A stretch of 64,000 nt of DNA from Pseudomonas putida (GTDB taxonomy: Bacteria > Pseudomonadota > Gammaproteobacteria > Pseudomonadales > Pseudomonadaceae): positions 1,798,001-1,862,000 of the forward strand of contig NZ_CP026115.2 of assembly GCF_009883635.2 (NCBI RefSeq), written 5' to 3'. Shown here in pieces: positions 17,255 to 25,949 of this stretch. The notes under the pieces were generated by a model. The model did not search any database. It saw nothing but the letters and a program-made list of their open reading frames with translations, and was not told the DNA's origin. The position numbers and the translations under genes were made by a program. Numbering within the stretch: position 1 is the first letter of the stretch; each line of letters opens with the position of its first letter.

Positions 17255-18463
17255 ATGACCCCATCCATTCACCTCTACACTTGGCACGGCACCGATGCCA
17301 GCGGCGCCGCGGTCAGCGGCCAGGTCAGCGGGCGCAGCCCGGCCTATGCGCGGGCCGGCTTGCAGCGCCAGGGCATTCGCGTGGTCAGCCTGCGGGCGGC
17401 TGGCGGTTTTGAATGGCGTTTGCCAAGGGCTCGGGAAAAGACCGACCCTACTGGCTTTAGCCGGCAGCTGGCGACCTTGCTCAAGGCCGGGGTGCCGTTG
17501 TTGCAGGCCTTCGAGGTGATGGGGCGCAGTGGTTGCAGTGCAGCGCAGGCTACCTTGCTGGATAAATTGAAACGGGATGTGGCCTCGGGCCTGGGGCTGG
17601 CGGATGCGCTGCAGCGGCATCCGGCGTGGTTCGATGGGTTGTACTGCAACCTAATTCGCGTGGGCGAGCAATCCGGCACGCTCGACCGGCAGCTGGAACA
17701 ACTGGCGGGGATGCTGGAGCAGCGCCAGGTGCTGCGTAAACGCGTGCGCAAGGCGATGCTCTATCCGTTGCTGCTGTTGCTGACTGGGTTGGGCGTTTCG
17801 GCGGTGTTGTTGCTGGAGGTGATTCCGCGTTTCGAGAGCCTGTTTGCCGGTTTCGATGCAGCGTTGCCGGCCTTCACGCAGTGGGTGATCAACTTGTCCA
17901 CAGGGCTGGGGCGTTATGCGCCGCTGCTGTTGATAACCGGACTTGCCCTGGGATTTGCCGTGACTCGGCTGTATCAGAAGCATGCGCCAGCACGCCTGTG
18001 GATAACTGCACAGGCCCTGCGTCTACCTGTGTTTGGCAAGCTGTTGAGTCAGGCGGCCCTGGCGCGTTTCGCCCGTACCTTGGCCACGTCCTATGCTGCC
18101 GGTGTGCCGTTATTGGATGCGCTGGTCACCGTGGCCAAAGCTTGCGGCGATGACCTGCACGAGCAGGCGGTGCAGCGCTTGCGCCAGGGAATGGCCAACG
18201 GGCAGACGCTGAATCAGGCGATGGCGATTGAACCGCTGTTTCCGCCATTGTTGGTACAACTCACCGCCATCGGTGAATCCAGCGGCACGCTGGACCAGAT
18301 GCTGGAGAAATCCGCCAGCCATTACGAGGAACAGGTCAGCCAGACGCTGGACCAGTTGACCAGCCTGCTGGAGCCGGCCATCGTACTGATCCTGGGCTTG
18401 CTGGTCGGTGGCCTGGTGGTGGCGATGTACCTGCCGATCTTCCAGTTGGGTAGCTTGATCTGA
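17255..18463 (+). CDS. pilC: Type IV pilus inner-membrane platform protein
   Basis: A 402-residue GspF/PilC-family polytopic protein that forms the platform contacting the assembly ATPases. It starts MTPSIHLYTWHGTDASG with AAGGACC 8 bases upstream. The two GspF repeats are visible: FSRQLATLLKAGVPLLQAF near residue 70 and FARTLATSYAAGVPLLDAL near residue 270, each followed by GESSGTLD-type elements and hydrophobic helices. The frame is open to an ATG at 17204, but that gives an N-terminus unlike the family. It overlaps nothing and is followed after 2 bases by pilD. Confidence 0.92.
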   Translation: MTPSIHLYTWHGTDASGAAVSGQVSGRSPAYARAGLQRQGIRVVSLRAAGGFEWRLPRAREKTDPTGFSRQLATLLKAGVPLLQAFEVMGRSGCSAAQATLLDKLKRDVASGLGLADALQRHPAWFDGLYCNLIRVGEQSGTLDRQLEQLAGMLEQRQVLRKRVRKAMLYPLLLLLTGLGVSAVLLLEVIPRFESLFAGFDAALPAFTQWVINLSTGLGRYAPLLLITGLALGFAVTRLYQKHAPARLWITAQALRLPVFGKLLSQAALARFARTLATSYAAGVPLLDALVTVAKACGDDLHEQAVQRLRQGMANGQTLNQAMAIEPLFPPLLVQLTAIGESSGTLDQMLEKSASHYEEQVSQTLDQLTSLLEPAIVLILGLLVGGLVVAMYLPIFQLGSLI

Positions 18464-18465
18464 AC

Positions 18466-19332
18466 ATGACTTCATGGACTTTGCTGGCCGAGCAGCCGGC
18501 GTACTTCATTACCCTGGCGGCTGTGCTCGGCCTGTTGGTGGGCAGTTTCCTCAACGTAGTGGTGCATCGCCTGCCGATCATGCTCGAGCGCGAGTGGCAG
18601 CGCGAGGCGCAAGAGGTGCTGGGCCTGCCGGCTACCGAGCACGAGCGCTTCAACCTCTCGCTGCCCGCCTCCCACTGCCCGCATTGCAACCACGCGATCC
18701 GCGCCTGGGAGAACATTCCCGTACTGAGTTACCTGGCATTGCGCGGGCGCTGCTCGGCGTGCAAGCAGCCGATCAGTGCGCGTTATCCACTGGTCGAGCT
18801 GGCCTGTGCGCTGTTTTCGATGGTGGTGGCCTGGCATTCCGGTGCGGGCATCGAAGCGCTGGCCCTGCTGCTGCTGACCTGGAGCCTGCTGGCGCTGAGC
18901 CTGATCGACCATGACCAGCAGATTCTGCCGGATGTCATCGTGCTGCCGACGCTGTGGCTGGGCTTGATCGTCAACGCATTCGACACTGTGGTGCCGTTGT
19001 CCGATGCACTGTGGGGCGCGGTGGCCGGGTACCTGAGCCTGTGGTCGGTGTACTGGGTGTTCAAGCTGATCACCGGCAAGGAGGGCATGGGCTATGGCGA
19101 CTTCAAGTTGCTGGCGCTGATCGGTGCCTGGGGCGGCTGGCAGGTGTTGCCGGTGACGTTGCTGCTGTCATCGGTGATCGGCGTGTTGGCGGGCCTGTGC
19201 CTGCTGCGCGTGCGAAGGCAATCCGTCGGCGCAGCCATACCCTTTGGCCCTTATCTGGCCATTGCGGGGTGGATTGCTGTGCTCTGGAGTGATGAAATAT
19301 ACGCCTTCTACCTGCATCTGTTTGGAATGTGA
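18466..19332 (+). CDS. pilD: Prepilin peptidase / N-methyltransferase
   Basis: A 288-residue inner-membrane aspartic protease that cleaves and N-methylates prepilins, also serving type II secretion pseudopilins. The two cytoplasmic zinc cysteine pairs are present ([16 protein letters not shown] and CSACKQPIS, residues about 65-100). The catalytic aspartates lie in [11 protein letters not shown] and in the GYGD motif of [11 protein letters not shown]. Eight hydrophobic helices match the family. Its stop overlaps the coaE start, forming a tight pilC-pilD-coaE-yacG operon. Confidence 0.95.
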   Translation: MTSWTLLAEQPAYFITLAAVLGLLVGSFLNVVVHRLPIMLEREWQREAQEVLGLPATEHERFNLSLPASHCPHCNHAIRAWENIPVLSYLALRGRCSACKQPISARYPLVELACALFSMVVAWHSGAGIEALALLLLTWSLLALSLIDHDQQILPDVIVLPTLWLGLIVNAFDTVVPLSDALWGAVAGYLSLWSVYWVFKLITGKEGMGYGDFKLLALIGAWGGWQVLPVTLLLSSVIGVLAGLCLLRVRRQSVGAAIPFGPYLAIAGWIAVLWSDEIYAFYLHLFGM

Positions 19333-19955
19333 TGACCACCAAGGCCTTCACCCCCTGGATTCTCGGGCTGACCGGCGGCATCGGCAGCGGCAAGAGCGCC
19401 GCCGCCGAGCGCTTCGTCGAACTTGGCGTGCACCTGGTCGACGCCGACCAGGCGGCACGCTGGGTGGTCGAGCCCGGCCGCCCGGCATTGGCGAGCATCG
19501 TCGAGCGCTTCGGCCCTGGTGTGCTGCTGGACGATGGCCAACTTGATCGTGCGGCCTTGCGCCAGCTGATCTTCGCCGACCCGGCGCAGCGCAAATGGCT
19601 GGAGCAACTGCTGCACCCGTTGATCGGGCAGGAGATCTTCAGCTACCTGGCCAAGGCTGAATCACCCTATGCGGTGTACGTGTCACCGCTGCTGATCGAG
19701 TCGGGCCAGCATCAGAAGGTCCAGCGCGTGCTGGTGATCGATGTGCCGCAGGAGCTGCAGGTGGCGCGTACCCTGGCACGTGACAACACCAGCCCTGAGC
19801 AGGTGCAGGCCATTCTCAAGGCCCAGCTGGCCCGTGAGGAGCGCCTGGGCCATGCCGACGATGTGGTGGTCAATGACGGCAATTTGGCCGCACTGTACGA
19901 GCAGATTGACCGCCTGCACCACTTTTACCTGACTTTACGAGGAGGCCAGCCATGA
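19332..19955 (+). CDS. coaE: Dephospho-CoA kinase
   Basis: A 207-residue kinase for the last step of coenzyme A synthesis. The P-loop [11 protein letters not shown] is at residues 13-23, followed by [14 protein letters not shown] (substrate aspartate) and the LID-region [11 protein letters not shown]. The ATG at 19332 shares its A with the pilD TGA; a GTG one codon earlier is possible. The gene overlaps yacG by four bases. This pilD-coaE-yacG order is standard in gamma-proteobacteria. Confidence 0.95.
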   Translation: MTTKAFTPWILGLTGGIGSGKSAAAERFVELGVHLVDADQAARWVVEPGRPALASIVERFGPGVLLDDGQLDRAALRQLIFADPAQRKWLEQLLHPLIGQEIFSYLAKAESPYAVYVSPLLIESGQHQKVQRVLVIDVPQELQVARTLARDNTSPEQVQAILKAQLAREERLGHADDVVVNDGNLAALYEQIDRLHHFYLTLRGGQP

Positions 19956-20152
19956 GCCAGCCATTGACCGTCGATTGCCCGACCTGTGGCGCACCTGTGG
20001 AATGGAACGAGAAGAACGCGTTCCGGCCATTCTGTTCCGATCGTTGCAAGCTGATTGACCTGGGCGCCTGGGCGGCCGAGGAGCACAAGATTCCGGTGGC
20101 GCCGGAGGCCGAGGATGAGCTGTTTTCCGGGGAGCTGGAGCCGCGGCACTGA
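19952..20152 (+). CDS. yacG: DNA gyrase inhibitor / zinc-binding protein YacG
   Basis: A 66-residue zinc-ribbon protein with [10 protein letters not shown] and [13 protein letters not shown] supplying the four zinc cysteines. The second motif is the YacG signature. E. coli YacG binds GyrB and protects against gyrase poisons. GAGGAGG precedes the ATG, which overlaps the coaE stop. Confidence 0.93.
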   Translation: MSQPLTVDCPTCGAPVEWNEKNAFRPFCSDRCKLIDLGAWAAEEHKIPVAPEAEDELFSGELEPRH

Positions 20153-20176
20153 GCTGACTTTCAATGGCCTGTACTA

Positions 20177-20201
20177 GCCTCTTCGCGGGGCAAGCCCGCT
20201 C
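20177..20201 (+). repeat. Left half of an IS-interrupted REP element
   Basis: GCCTCTTCGCGGGGCAAGCC followed by CGCTC is a P. putida-type REP arm cut at its 3' side. The missing part (CTCCTACAAGG) reappears at 21896 after the IS110-type element. Confidence 0.8.
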
Positions 20202-20244
20202 TCATCAAACATAAAATAACTCATTGTTTTTATAAGCATTAAAA

Positions 20245-21576
20245 TCAAGCGGCCTCTACCAGTTCCAGACCCAGTTTCCGGGCCTTGCGCAGCAAGGCCC
20301 GGAGCTGCCTGCCCTTGCTTCGCTCTTCAAATTCTTCAATGCCTTTCTCTGCGTAGGCTTGGCCTCTGGTTACCATCGCATATATCAACCGTGCAACCTG
20401 ATGCGCTGTGGCCTTGATCGCACAGCTCGTGTCCATTCGCGAAAGACGGGCGCGATGACTGGCACCGATAAAGCTCTTGTCGTTTCTGGCGTTGGACGCG
20501 GCCTGCTTCAGTGCCTGCGCAGCACGATTGATTACTTTAGGGCCTGATCCCGATAGCTGTCGGCCGCCGGAGATGCGAGTGGGCGGTGCCAAACCCAGCC
20601 AGGAACAGAAGTGCTGTGAACTAGGAAAGCGGCTGAGATCTGGGCCGATCTCACTCGCAATGACCAACGCGGTATCCACGCCGATCGTGGGAATGGCGGT
20701 CAAATCAACGCCCATCACTTTCCAGACGGCTTGATGCAATGCGGTCTGAGCAGCAGCAGATCGGTGTGGGCTGCGCAGCACTTTGCGCGATGGCTGTGGC
20801 TTCTCTTGTCGCACAGGCAGTAGTGCTAGAACACCGCTAATCGCCTCATCGTTATCAGCGATTTGCTGTTCCAGAAAGTCGTAAGCCTCCACCTCCTGCG
20901 CTAGTGCATGGAGATGTTCCAAGCGCCAGTTGCCGTGCAGACTGCGAGCAACAGTTTCTGGAGTTGCCTTGATGCGACGATCAATCATCCCTGCCAGTAT
21001 CTGTGGATCGCGTTCGCCGTCAATGATCGCTCGCAGAATCCTCATTCCCGTGACCCCAGAGATGTCACTGATGACATTGGCAAGCTGGATGTTCATCTGG
21101 GTGAGCGCTTTCTGAATACGATTCAATGCTTGCGCCTGATCGCGGACTTTATTGGCCCGTTGGCGAACCAGCGCACGCAAGGTGCAAATCGATTCAGATG
21201 GGCGGAATGCTCCTCGGAGCAATCCATGGCTCATCAACTGCCAAATCCACTGACAGTCGAGCACATCCGATTTGCGCCCGGAAATCTGCCGGGTGGACCG
21301 CGAGTTAACCAGGTAAACATTGAAGCCACGGGCATCAAGGAGTTCAAACAAGGGAATCCAGTAGACCCCGGTTGCCTCCATAGCAACGACCTCGACTCCC
21401 ATTTCAGAAAGCCAGTCGGCCAACTGGTTGAGGTCGTGCGTGAACGTGGCGAAGCTGCGCACGATGGGCTCATGATCCTTACTGGCTGCAACCCAATGCT
21501 CGCGGCTACCGATGTCAATGCCAGCACAATGTGGATGAACAAGTTGAAAACGTTGCTTGGCCTGCTTGCGCGCCAT
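20245..21576 (-). CDS. IS110-family transposase (bridge-RNA-guided recombinase)
   Basis: A 443-residue DEDD transposase. The N-terminal RuvC-like domain shows the acidic residues in HCAGIDIGSRE, VVAMEATGVYW and GRKSDVLDCQWIW. The C-terminal Tnp domain holds the helix-hairpin stretch VMGVDLTAIPTIGVDTALVI and the catalytic-serine region GGRQLSGSGPKVI. Start ATG 21576 follows a GGAAT box, and the sequence then begins MARKQAKQRFQLVHP. The length is full and the frame unbroken, so the element may still be active. Confidence 0.93.
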   Translation of the reverse strand: MARKQAKQRFQLVHPHCAGIDIGSREHWVAASKDHEPIVRSFATFTHDLNQLADWLSEMGVEVVAMEATGVYWIPLFELLDARGFNVYLVNSRSTRQISGRKSDVLDCQWIWQLMSHGLLRGAFRPSESICTLRALVRQRANKVRDQAQALNRIQKALTQMNIQLANVISDISGVTGMRILRAIIDGERDPQILAGMIDRRIKATPETVARSLHGNWRLEHLHALAQEVEAYDFLEQQIADNDEAISGVLALLPVRQEKPQPSRKVLRSPHRSAAAQTALHQAVWKVMGVDLTAIPTIGVDTALVIASEIGPDLSRFPSSQHFCSWLGLAPPTRISGGRQLSGSGPKVINRAAQALKQAASNARNDKSFIGASHRARLSRMDTSCAIKATAHQVARLIYAMVTRGQAYAEKGIEEFEERSKGRQLRALLRKARKLGLELVEAA

Positions 21577-21895
21577 GAGTATTCCTAGCAGGATAATGGG
21601 CGCGCGGGGCACACGGCGGCGAAAGGTTCACTCTCTCATACGTGGTCATCACCTGACGGTGGTGCCTACATGGACTCCACGCCGATGCCGTGCGGGCCAC
21701 TCTCCTACGCGGGTGCTGATGACACCAATGCGGGTTACGGCCTCTGTCCCGCGCCCTTAGATCCTAACAAAGCAAAAGGCGGCTGCCCTACGGGCAGCCG
21801 CCTTTTGCTTTGTCCATTTCATGCCTCAGCGCTCAATGCAGGCCATGCGCATACCAGTTTGCTGCGCGACAGCGCGGCGACTAGCGGCGGGTGGA
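21577..21895 (-). ncRNA. Candidate bridge RNA region of the IS110 element
   Basis: Noncoding leader upstream of the transposase. On the minus strand a 7-bp stem (GTCATCA 21645-21651 with TGATGAC 21717-21723) encloses about 65 bases. Inside lie GTAGGAG (21708 to 21702), identical to the right REP target flank, and GAGTCCA (21677 to 21671), identical to the flank-core GAG plus the first IS bases TCCA. These are the target-like and donor-like matches expected of a bridge RNA. A separate perfect hairpin with AAAGCAAAAGGCGGCTGCCC arms (21769-21813) lies nearer the IS end. The fold is my reading, not computed. Confidence 0.55.
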
Positions 21896-21950
21896 CTCCT
21901 ACAAGGGAACGCGATCGCCTGTAGGAGCGGGCTTGTCCCGCGAAGGGGCC
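21896..21950. repeat. Right half of interrupted REP plus second inverted REP
   Basis: CTCCTACAAGG completes the REP arm begun at 20177. After a short spacer comes CTGTAGGAGCGGGCTTGTCC and CGCGAAGGGGCC, an inverted REP copy. Before insertion these formed one REP pair between yacG and the permease gene. Confidence 0.8.
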
Positions 21951-21969
21951 GGTGCAGCCAATACAGTTC

Positions 21970-22653
21970 TCAGCGCTCGTCATCCTTCCAAGGCGCCTGC
22001 AGATACCGTGTTCGGTTGAACGTCTCCAGCCACTCCGGGCAAAACACCACCAGCGCACTGATCACCATGCCGTTGATGAACGCCTCCGGGAACATCATCA
22101 ACCACAGGTAGCCGATAAAGTCGCTGAGCCACTCCGGCATCGCAAAGCGACCATCCAGCCATAGCACTCCCAGCGCCACCGGCACGCAAATCAGCACTGT
22201 CAGCGCAGCGGGAAAGAACCCCGAACAGAAGATATAGACGAACAGGTTTCGCGGCTGCGCCCGCTCGACCAGGATCGCGCACACCTCGGTAATCAGCACC
22301 GGCAACCCCACCAGCAGTAATCCGTTGACCCCAAGCGCTGCGAGGTCCTGTCGGCCCAGCGCCAGCAAACCGAGCTGGGCGAGGACCCCGCCCAGAACGG
22401 CCAGCGGCCAGTCCAGCAGCAAGGTCACCGCCGTCATGCCGATGAAGTGATACGACACACCCGTATCGAAATCGCGCCTGACCAGCCACAGGGCAAACAG
22501 GCAGAACACCGTGCCGAACAGCAGGTGCTGGCGGCGCCGGTCGGTCACCAGCTCCACCCATCGTGTGCGGCTGGCGGCCCAGATCAGCAAGGGCACATAA
22601 CCGAGCCAACCCAGGGCAAGGCTGGTTGTGGATAACACCTGCGCGCTGATCAC
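21970..22653 (-). CDS. CbiM-like energy-coupling-factor ABC transporter permease
   Basis: A 227-residue membrane protein with about six to seven helices, resembling the CbiM/ECF S-component-like permeases for metal (Co/Ni) or vitamin uptake kept in Pseudomonas without linked ATPase genes. The C-terminal FPEAFINGMVISALVVFCPEWL helix is characteristic; the N-terminal histidine signature of true CbiM is not evident. GTG 22653 (MISAQVLSTTSL) is a tentative start: upstream in-frame codons to 22842 give a polar, unlikely sequence. The substrate is not established. Confidence 0.65.
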   Translation of the reverse strand: MISAQVLSTTSLALGWLGYVPLLIWAASRTRWVELVTDRRRQHLLFGTVFCLFALWLVRRDFDTGVSYHFIGMTAVTLLLDWPLAVLGGVLAQLGLLALGRQDLAALGVNGLLLVGLPVLITEVCAILVERAQPRNLFVYIFCSGFFPAALTVLICVPVALGVLWLDGRFAMPEWLSDFIGYLWLMMFPEAFINGMVISALVVFCPEWLETFNRTRYLQAPWKDDER

Positions 22654-22762
22654 CCGAGCAATACCCCTGTCTGGCCTGTGGATAAACCTGAGTCTACACC
22701 GATTCTCGCCGACGCCCGGCTGCGGTAGGCTGGGTGCACTTTTGATGCAGGAGGCATCCACC

Positions 22763-23194
22763 ATGGCTGAAGGACTCAACCAACCTCTATTGCTTGGGGC
22801 TGCGCTCAGCGCGGTCGCCGGCCTGCTGCACCTGGCCATCATCGTCGTCGGCCCGCGCTGGTATCGCCTGTTCGGTGCGGGCGAACGCCTGGCGGTGGCG
22901 GCTGAAAAAGGCCACCGCTACCCAGCGCTCATCACCGCAGCCATCGCCGGGGTACTGCTGGTATGGTCAGCCTATGCGCTGTCGGCCGCCGGCCTGCTCG
23001 GGCGCTTGCCCCTGCTGCTGCCGGTCATCTGCCTGATCACCCTGGTGTACCTCGCACGCGGCCTGTTGGGCCCGCTATTACTGGCTGGCACTGGCCGCAG
23101 CAAGCGCTTCATCGTGATCAGTTCGCTGATCTGCCTGGGGTTCGGCGTGGTGCATCTGGTCGGGCTGCTGCAGCAGTGGTCGACATTGGCCTGA
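22763..23194 (+). CDS. Four-helix integral membrane protein, 143 aa
   Basis: AGGAGG (22749-22754) lies 8 bases before ATG 22763. The product has four hydrophobic helices (about residues 8-30, 54-76, 80-102, 118-138) joined by short basic loops. It resembles small Pseudomonas membrane proteins of unknown function. It is divergent from the CbiM-like gene. No motif suggests a reaction. Confidence 0.8.
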   Translation: MAEGLNQPLLLGAALSAVAGLLHLAIIVVGPRWYRLFGAGERLAVAAEKGHRYPALITAAIAGVLLVWSAYALSAAGLLGRLPLLLPVICLITLVYLARGLLGPLLLAGTGRSKRFIVISSLICLGFGVVHLVGLLQQWSTLA

Positions 23195-23249
23195 TTCCCA
23201 CGCCCAAACAGCATCTTACCGTCATCGATTAGCGGCTAAGCTTGTTCCC

Positions 23250-23879
23250 ATGGATGACTCAGACTACCTGCGCCTGCTTACCATCCAGGCCGAACAAGCC
23301 AATGCCTTTCTCTCCAACGCCCGCAAGTGGGAGCGGGAGCGATGGGTGTGCCAGCGCCTGTTGCAAGGGTTGAACATCCCCTATCGCAGCGAGGACTTCA
23401 CCCCAGCCGGCCAGGAACCACCAGACGTGCTGTTCCGTGATGCGGCATTCGAGGTGTTTTTCGTGCTCGACGAAGGCCGCCGCCTCAACGACGAGTGGCG
23501 AGAAGAGCTGCAGCGCCGGCGCAGTGCCTTTTCCCTGGCCCAACTGGTGCGCCGCGAAGCCCGCCCCCGGCGCATCGCCGCCGCCGAGCTGCTTGGGCGC
23601 CTGGCGCCGACCCTGCGCAAAAAGGCGCACAACTACCGCGAGCGCGGGCTGGACCTGAGCGAGCTGGACATCATCGCTTTCGCCAGCCTCAAGCGCGAAG
23701 TGCTCGACCTAAACACCCACTTCCCGCCGCCCACCGAATACCTGCGCCAGGGCTGGCGCTCGCTGTCGCTGGTCGGGCCGACATTCGCCCGGGTGCTGTT
23801 CGCCCACCCCGATGCGCCGGACTTTCTGCGCGGCAACCTGGGGCGCAGTATCGTCTTCGACGTGGGCATCAGTCTTTGA
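23250..23879 (+). CDS. DUF1780-family protein
   Basis: A 209-residue cytoplasmic protein conserved in Pseudomonas upstream of ndh. The pattern DDSDYLRLLTIQAEQANAFL at the start and the QEPPDVLFRDAAFEVFFVLDEGRR block are recognisable. The latter (P-D-[VI]-x-F-x-x-x-x-F-E-[VI]) recalls nuclease-like D...E-x-[VK] cores, but this is not established. The last ~20 residues NLGRSIVFDVGISL are typical. It probably forms a loose group with the DUF3094 and ndh genes downstream. Function unknown. Confidence 0.8.
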   Translation: MDDSDYLRLLTIQAEQANAFLSNARKWERERWVCQRLLQGLNIPYRSEDFTPAGQEPPDVLFRDAAFEVFFVLDEGRRLNDEWREELQRRRSAFSLAQLVRREARPRRIAAAELLGRLAPTLRKKAHNYRERGLDLSELDIIAFASLKREVLDLNTHFPPPTEYLRQGWRSLSLVGPTFARVLFAHPDAPDFLRGNLGRSIVFDVGISL

Positions 23880-24011
23880 TCCACTGCCGAGAGTCATTGC
23901 GATGGCGTAAACTCGGCGCCAGGGATAGAAAGCATTATCATTTGTTTGAAGCGCTTGCCTGAACGCTGTGGCGTTCGGGCAGTCACAAACGTCTACCTGA
24001 CGAGGCCCACC

Positions 24012-24185
24012 ATGACCAGTCGCCTGAACCCGGAAGATCAGCGTCGTGTCGATGAGTATCTGCGAGCCCCCCAGCACCAAGTCGAGCGCCGGCCTTTCCG
24101 GCCCTGGCTGCTCCTTGTGCTGGTATTGGCCGTGACCATCGGGTTGGGTCTCATCAGCCGTCTGCTGAGTGGACTGGTGCTATGA
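24012..24185 (+). CDS. DUF3094-family small membrane protein
   Basis: A 57-residue protein: polar N-terminus MTSRLNPEDQRRVDEYLR, then one transmembrane helix (about residues 33-55). This matches the Pseudomonas DUF3094 family. Start ATG 24012 is preferred over 23946 because it follows a GAGG-containing stretch and gives the conserved N-terminus. It lies 84 bases before ndh. Confidence 0.8.
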   Translation: MTSRLNPEDQRRVDEYLRAPQHQVERRPFRPWLLLVLVLAVTIGLGLISRLLSGLVL

Positions 24186-24269
24186 GCTGCCTTGCGCTCG
24201 CCCTCCCCTCGTGCAGTTTGCGGCCGGCCCCTGGGGCCACGAATTCCGTAAACCTTATGAGATATCCCC

Positions 24270-25565
24270 ATGACTCATCGCATCGTGATTGTCGGCGGCG
24301 GCGCCGGCGGCCTGGAACTGGCGACCCGCCTGGGTAAAAGCCTGGGCAAGCGCAAGCAGGCCGAGATCACCCTGGTCGACGCCAACCTCACGCACATCTG
24401 GAAACCCCTGCTGCACGAAGTGGCCGCCGGCTCGCTGAACTCCTCGGAAGACGAACTGAACTACGTGGCCCAGGCCAAGTGGAACCACTTCAACTTCCAG
24501 CTGGGGCGCATGAGCGGCCTGGACCGTGAAGGCAAGCAGATCCAACTGGCCGCCACCCTCGATGAAGAGGGCCGCGAGTTGCTGCCTGCGCGCACCCTGG
24601 GCTACGACACCCTGGTCATCGCCGTGGGTTCGAACACCAACGACTTCGGCACCCTGGGTGCTGCGCAGCACTGCCTGTTCCTCGATACCCGCAAGCAGGC
24701 CGAGCGGTTCCACCAGCAGCTGCTGAACCACTACCTGCGTGCCCACGCCGGTGACGTGGCCAGCGAGCAGATCAGCGTGGCCATCGTCGGCGCCGGTGCC
24801 ACCGGTGTGGAACTGGCGGCAGAGCTGCACCACGCCGCCCACGAACTGGCAGCCTATGGCCTGGACCGCATCCAGCCCAAGGACATGCACATCACCATCA
24901 TCGAGGCTGGCCCGCGCGTGCTGCCTGCGCTGCCGGAGCGTATCAGCGTGCCGGTGCACAAGACCCTGGAAAAACTCGGGGTGAAGGTGATGACCAACGC
25001 GGCCGTCAGTGAAGTGACCGAAGATGGCCTGAAGACCAAAGACGGTGAAGTGATCCAGGCCAGCCTCAAGGTGTGGGCGGCGGGTATCCGTGCACCGGGC
25101 TTCCTCAAGGATATCGACGGCCTGGAAACCAACCGCATCAACCAGCTGGTGGTGCGCCCTACCCTGCAGACCACCCGCGACGACAACATCTTCGCCTTCG
25201 GTGACTGCGCCGCCTGCCCGCAACCGGGTAGCGACCGCAACGTGCCACCACGGGCCCAGGCCGCGCACCAGCAGGCTTCGATGCTGGCGCAGAGCCTGAA
25301 GGCGCGACTGGAGAACAAGGCACTGCCGACTTACGAATACAAGGACTACGGCTCGCTGGTGTCGCTGTCGCGCTTCTCGGCGGTGGGCAACCTGATGGGT
25401 AACCTGATGGGCAGCGTGAAGCTGGAGGGCTGGCTGGCGCGGATGTTCTACGTGTCGCTGTACCGCATGCACCAGATGGCGCTGTATGGGTTCTTCCGTA
25501 CGGCGTTGATGATGCTGGGTAGCAAGATTGGTCGGGGCACTGAGCCGCGATTGAAGCTGCACTGA
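24270..25565 (+). CDS. ndh: Type II NADH dehydrogenase (NDH-2)
   Basis: A 431-residue FAD enzyme that passes electrons from NADH to quinone without proton pumping, held on the inner membrane by a C-terminal amphipathic/hydrophobic region (LEGWLARMFYVSLYRMHQMA). The first dinucleotide fold is IVGGGAGGLELA (residues 6-17) and the second is IVGAGATGVELAAEL (near 175). The flavin-contact motif FAFGDCAACP lies near residue 310, and HIWKPLLHEVAAG near 46 is family-specific. It is closed by a terminator. Confidence 0.93.
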   Translation: MTHRIVIVGGGAGGLELATRLGKSLGKRKQAEITLVDANLTHIWKPLLHEVAAGSLNSSEDELNYVAQAKWNHFNFQLGRMSGLDREGKQIQLAATLDEEGRELLPARTLGYDTLVIAVGSNTNDFGTLGAAQHCLFLDTRKQAERFHQQLLNHYLRAHAGDVASEQISVAIVGAGATGVELAAELHHAAHELAAYGLDRIQPKDMHITIIEAGPRVLPALPERISVPVHKTLEKLGVKVMTNAAVSEVTEDGLKTKDGEVIQASLKVWAAGIRAPGFLKDIDGLETNRINQLVVRPTLQTTRDDNIFAFGDCAACPQPGSDRNVPPRAQAAHQQASMLAQSLKARLENKALPTYEYKDYGSLVSLSRFSAVGNLMGNLMGSVKLEGWLARMFYVSLYRMHQMALYGFFRTALMMLGSKIGRGTEPRLKLH

Positions 25566-25574
25566 TCGAAGATG

Positions 25575-25603
25575 AAGGGTCGCCTGGGCGGCCCTTCTTT
25601 TTG
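25575..25603 (+). terminator. Terminator of ndh
   Basis: An AAGGGTCGCC/GGCGGCCCTT stem just after the ndh stop is followed by CTTTTTG. Confidence 0.7.
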
Positions 25604-25625
25604 CCTGCTTTTCCGAGGCCAAAGA

Positions 25626-25655
25626 AAAAGGGCATCTCATGCGAGATGCCCTTTG
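25626..25655 (-). terminator. Terminator of the tRNA cluster
   Basis: GGGCATCTC pairs with GAGATGCCC. On the minus strand it runs into CTTTTTC, just past the last tRNA-Lys. Confidence 0.75.
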
Positions 25656-25659
25656 TTCA

Positions 25660-25735
25660 TGGTGGGTCGTGTAGGATTCGAACCTACGACCAATTGGTTA
25701 AAAGCCAACTGCTCTACCAACTGAGCTAACGACCC
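25660..25735 (-). tRNA. tRNA-Lys(TTT), copy 1
   Basis: 76 bases with encoded CCA. Acceptor GGGTCGT, anticodon loop CTTTTAA with TTT, T arm GGTTCGAATCC. Identical in sequence to the copy at 25868. Confidence 0.95.
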
Positions 25736-25740
25736 AAAAA

Positions 25741-25817
25741 TGGTCGGGGTGAGGGGATTCGAACTCCTGACATCCTGCTCCCAAAGCAGGCGCGCTACCG
25801 GACTGCGCTACACCCCG
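25741..25817 (-). tRNA. tRNA-Pro(TGG), copy 1
   Basis: 77 bases with encoded CCA. Acceptor CGGGGTG, D arm with GCGCAGTCCGGTAGCGC, anticodon loop TTTGGGA (TGG), T arm AGTTCGAATCC. Identical to the copy at 25950. Confidence 0.95.
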
Positions 25818-25828
25818 AGGTCTTGCTT

Positions 25829-25864
25829 AAAAAAAAGGGCACCTCGATCGAGATGCCCCTTTTT
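25829..25864 (-). terminator. Terminator-like hairpin between the two Lys-Pro units
   Basis: GGGCACCTCG/CGAGATGCCC stem with A-runs on one side and T-runs on the other, nearly identical to the hairpin at 25626. It seems to have been copied along with the Lys-Pro unit and may cause partial termination within the cluster. Confidence 0.65.
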
Positions 25865-25867
25865 ACA

Positions 25868-25943
25868 TGGTGGGTCGTGTAGGATTCGAACCTACGACCA
25901 ATTGGTTAAAAGCCAACTGCTCTACCAACTGAGCTAACGACCC
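25868..25943 (-). tRNA. tRNA-Lys(TTT), copy 2
   Basis: Same 76-base sequence as copy 1, with anticodon TTT and encoded CCA. Part of a tandem Lys-Pro duplication. Confidence 0.95.
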
Positions 25944-25949
25944 GGAAAA

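Larger units (their letters stand above)
20202..21895 (-). mobile_element. IS110-family insertion sequence in a REP element
   Basis: About 1.69 kb containing one transposase gene and a long noncoding leader. The boundaries are inferred by rejoining the REP: left flank ends CCCGCTC at 20201 and right flank begins CTCCTACAAGG at 21896, so the bases CTC occur at both edges. There are no terminal inverted repeats, as expected for IS110. The noncoding part is long (about 320 bases) upstream of the transposase and short (about 43 bases) downstream, the layout of the IS110 subgroup. P. putida is known to carry IS110-type elements that target REP sequences. Confidence 0.85.

Noticed and set aside
24255..25640. 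461-codon antisense frame opposite ndh
   Set aside because: Low-complexity shadow translation; ndh is complete.
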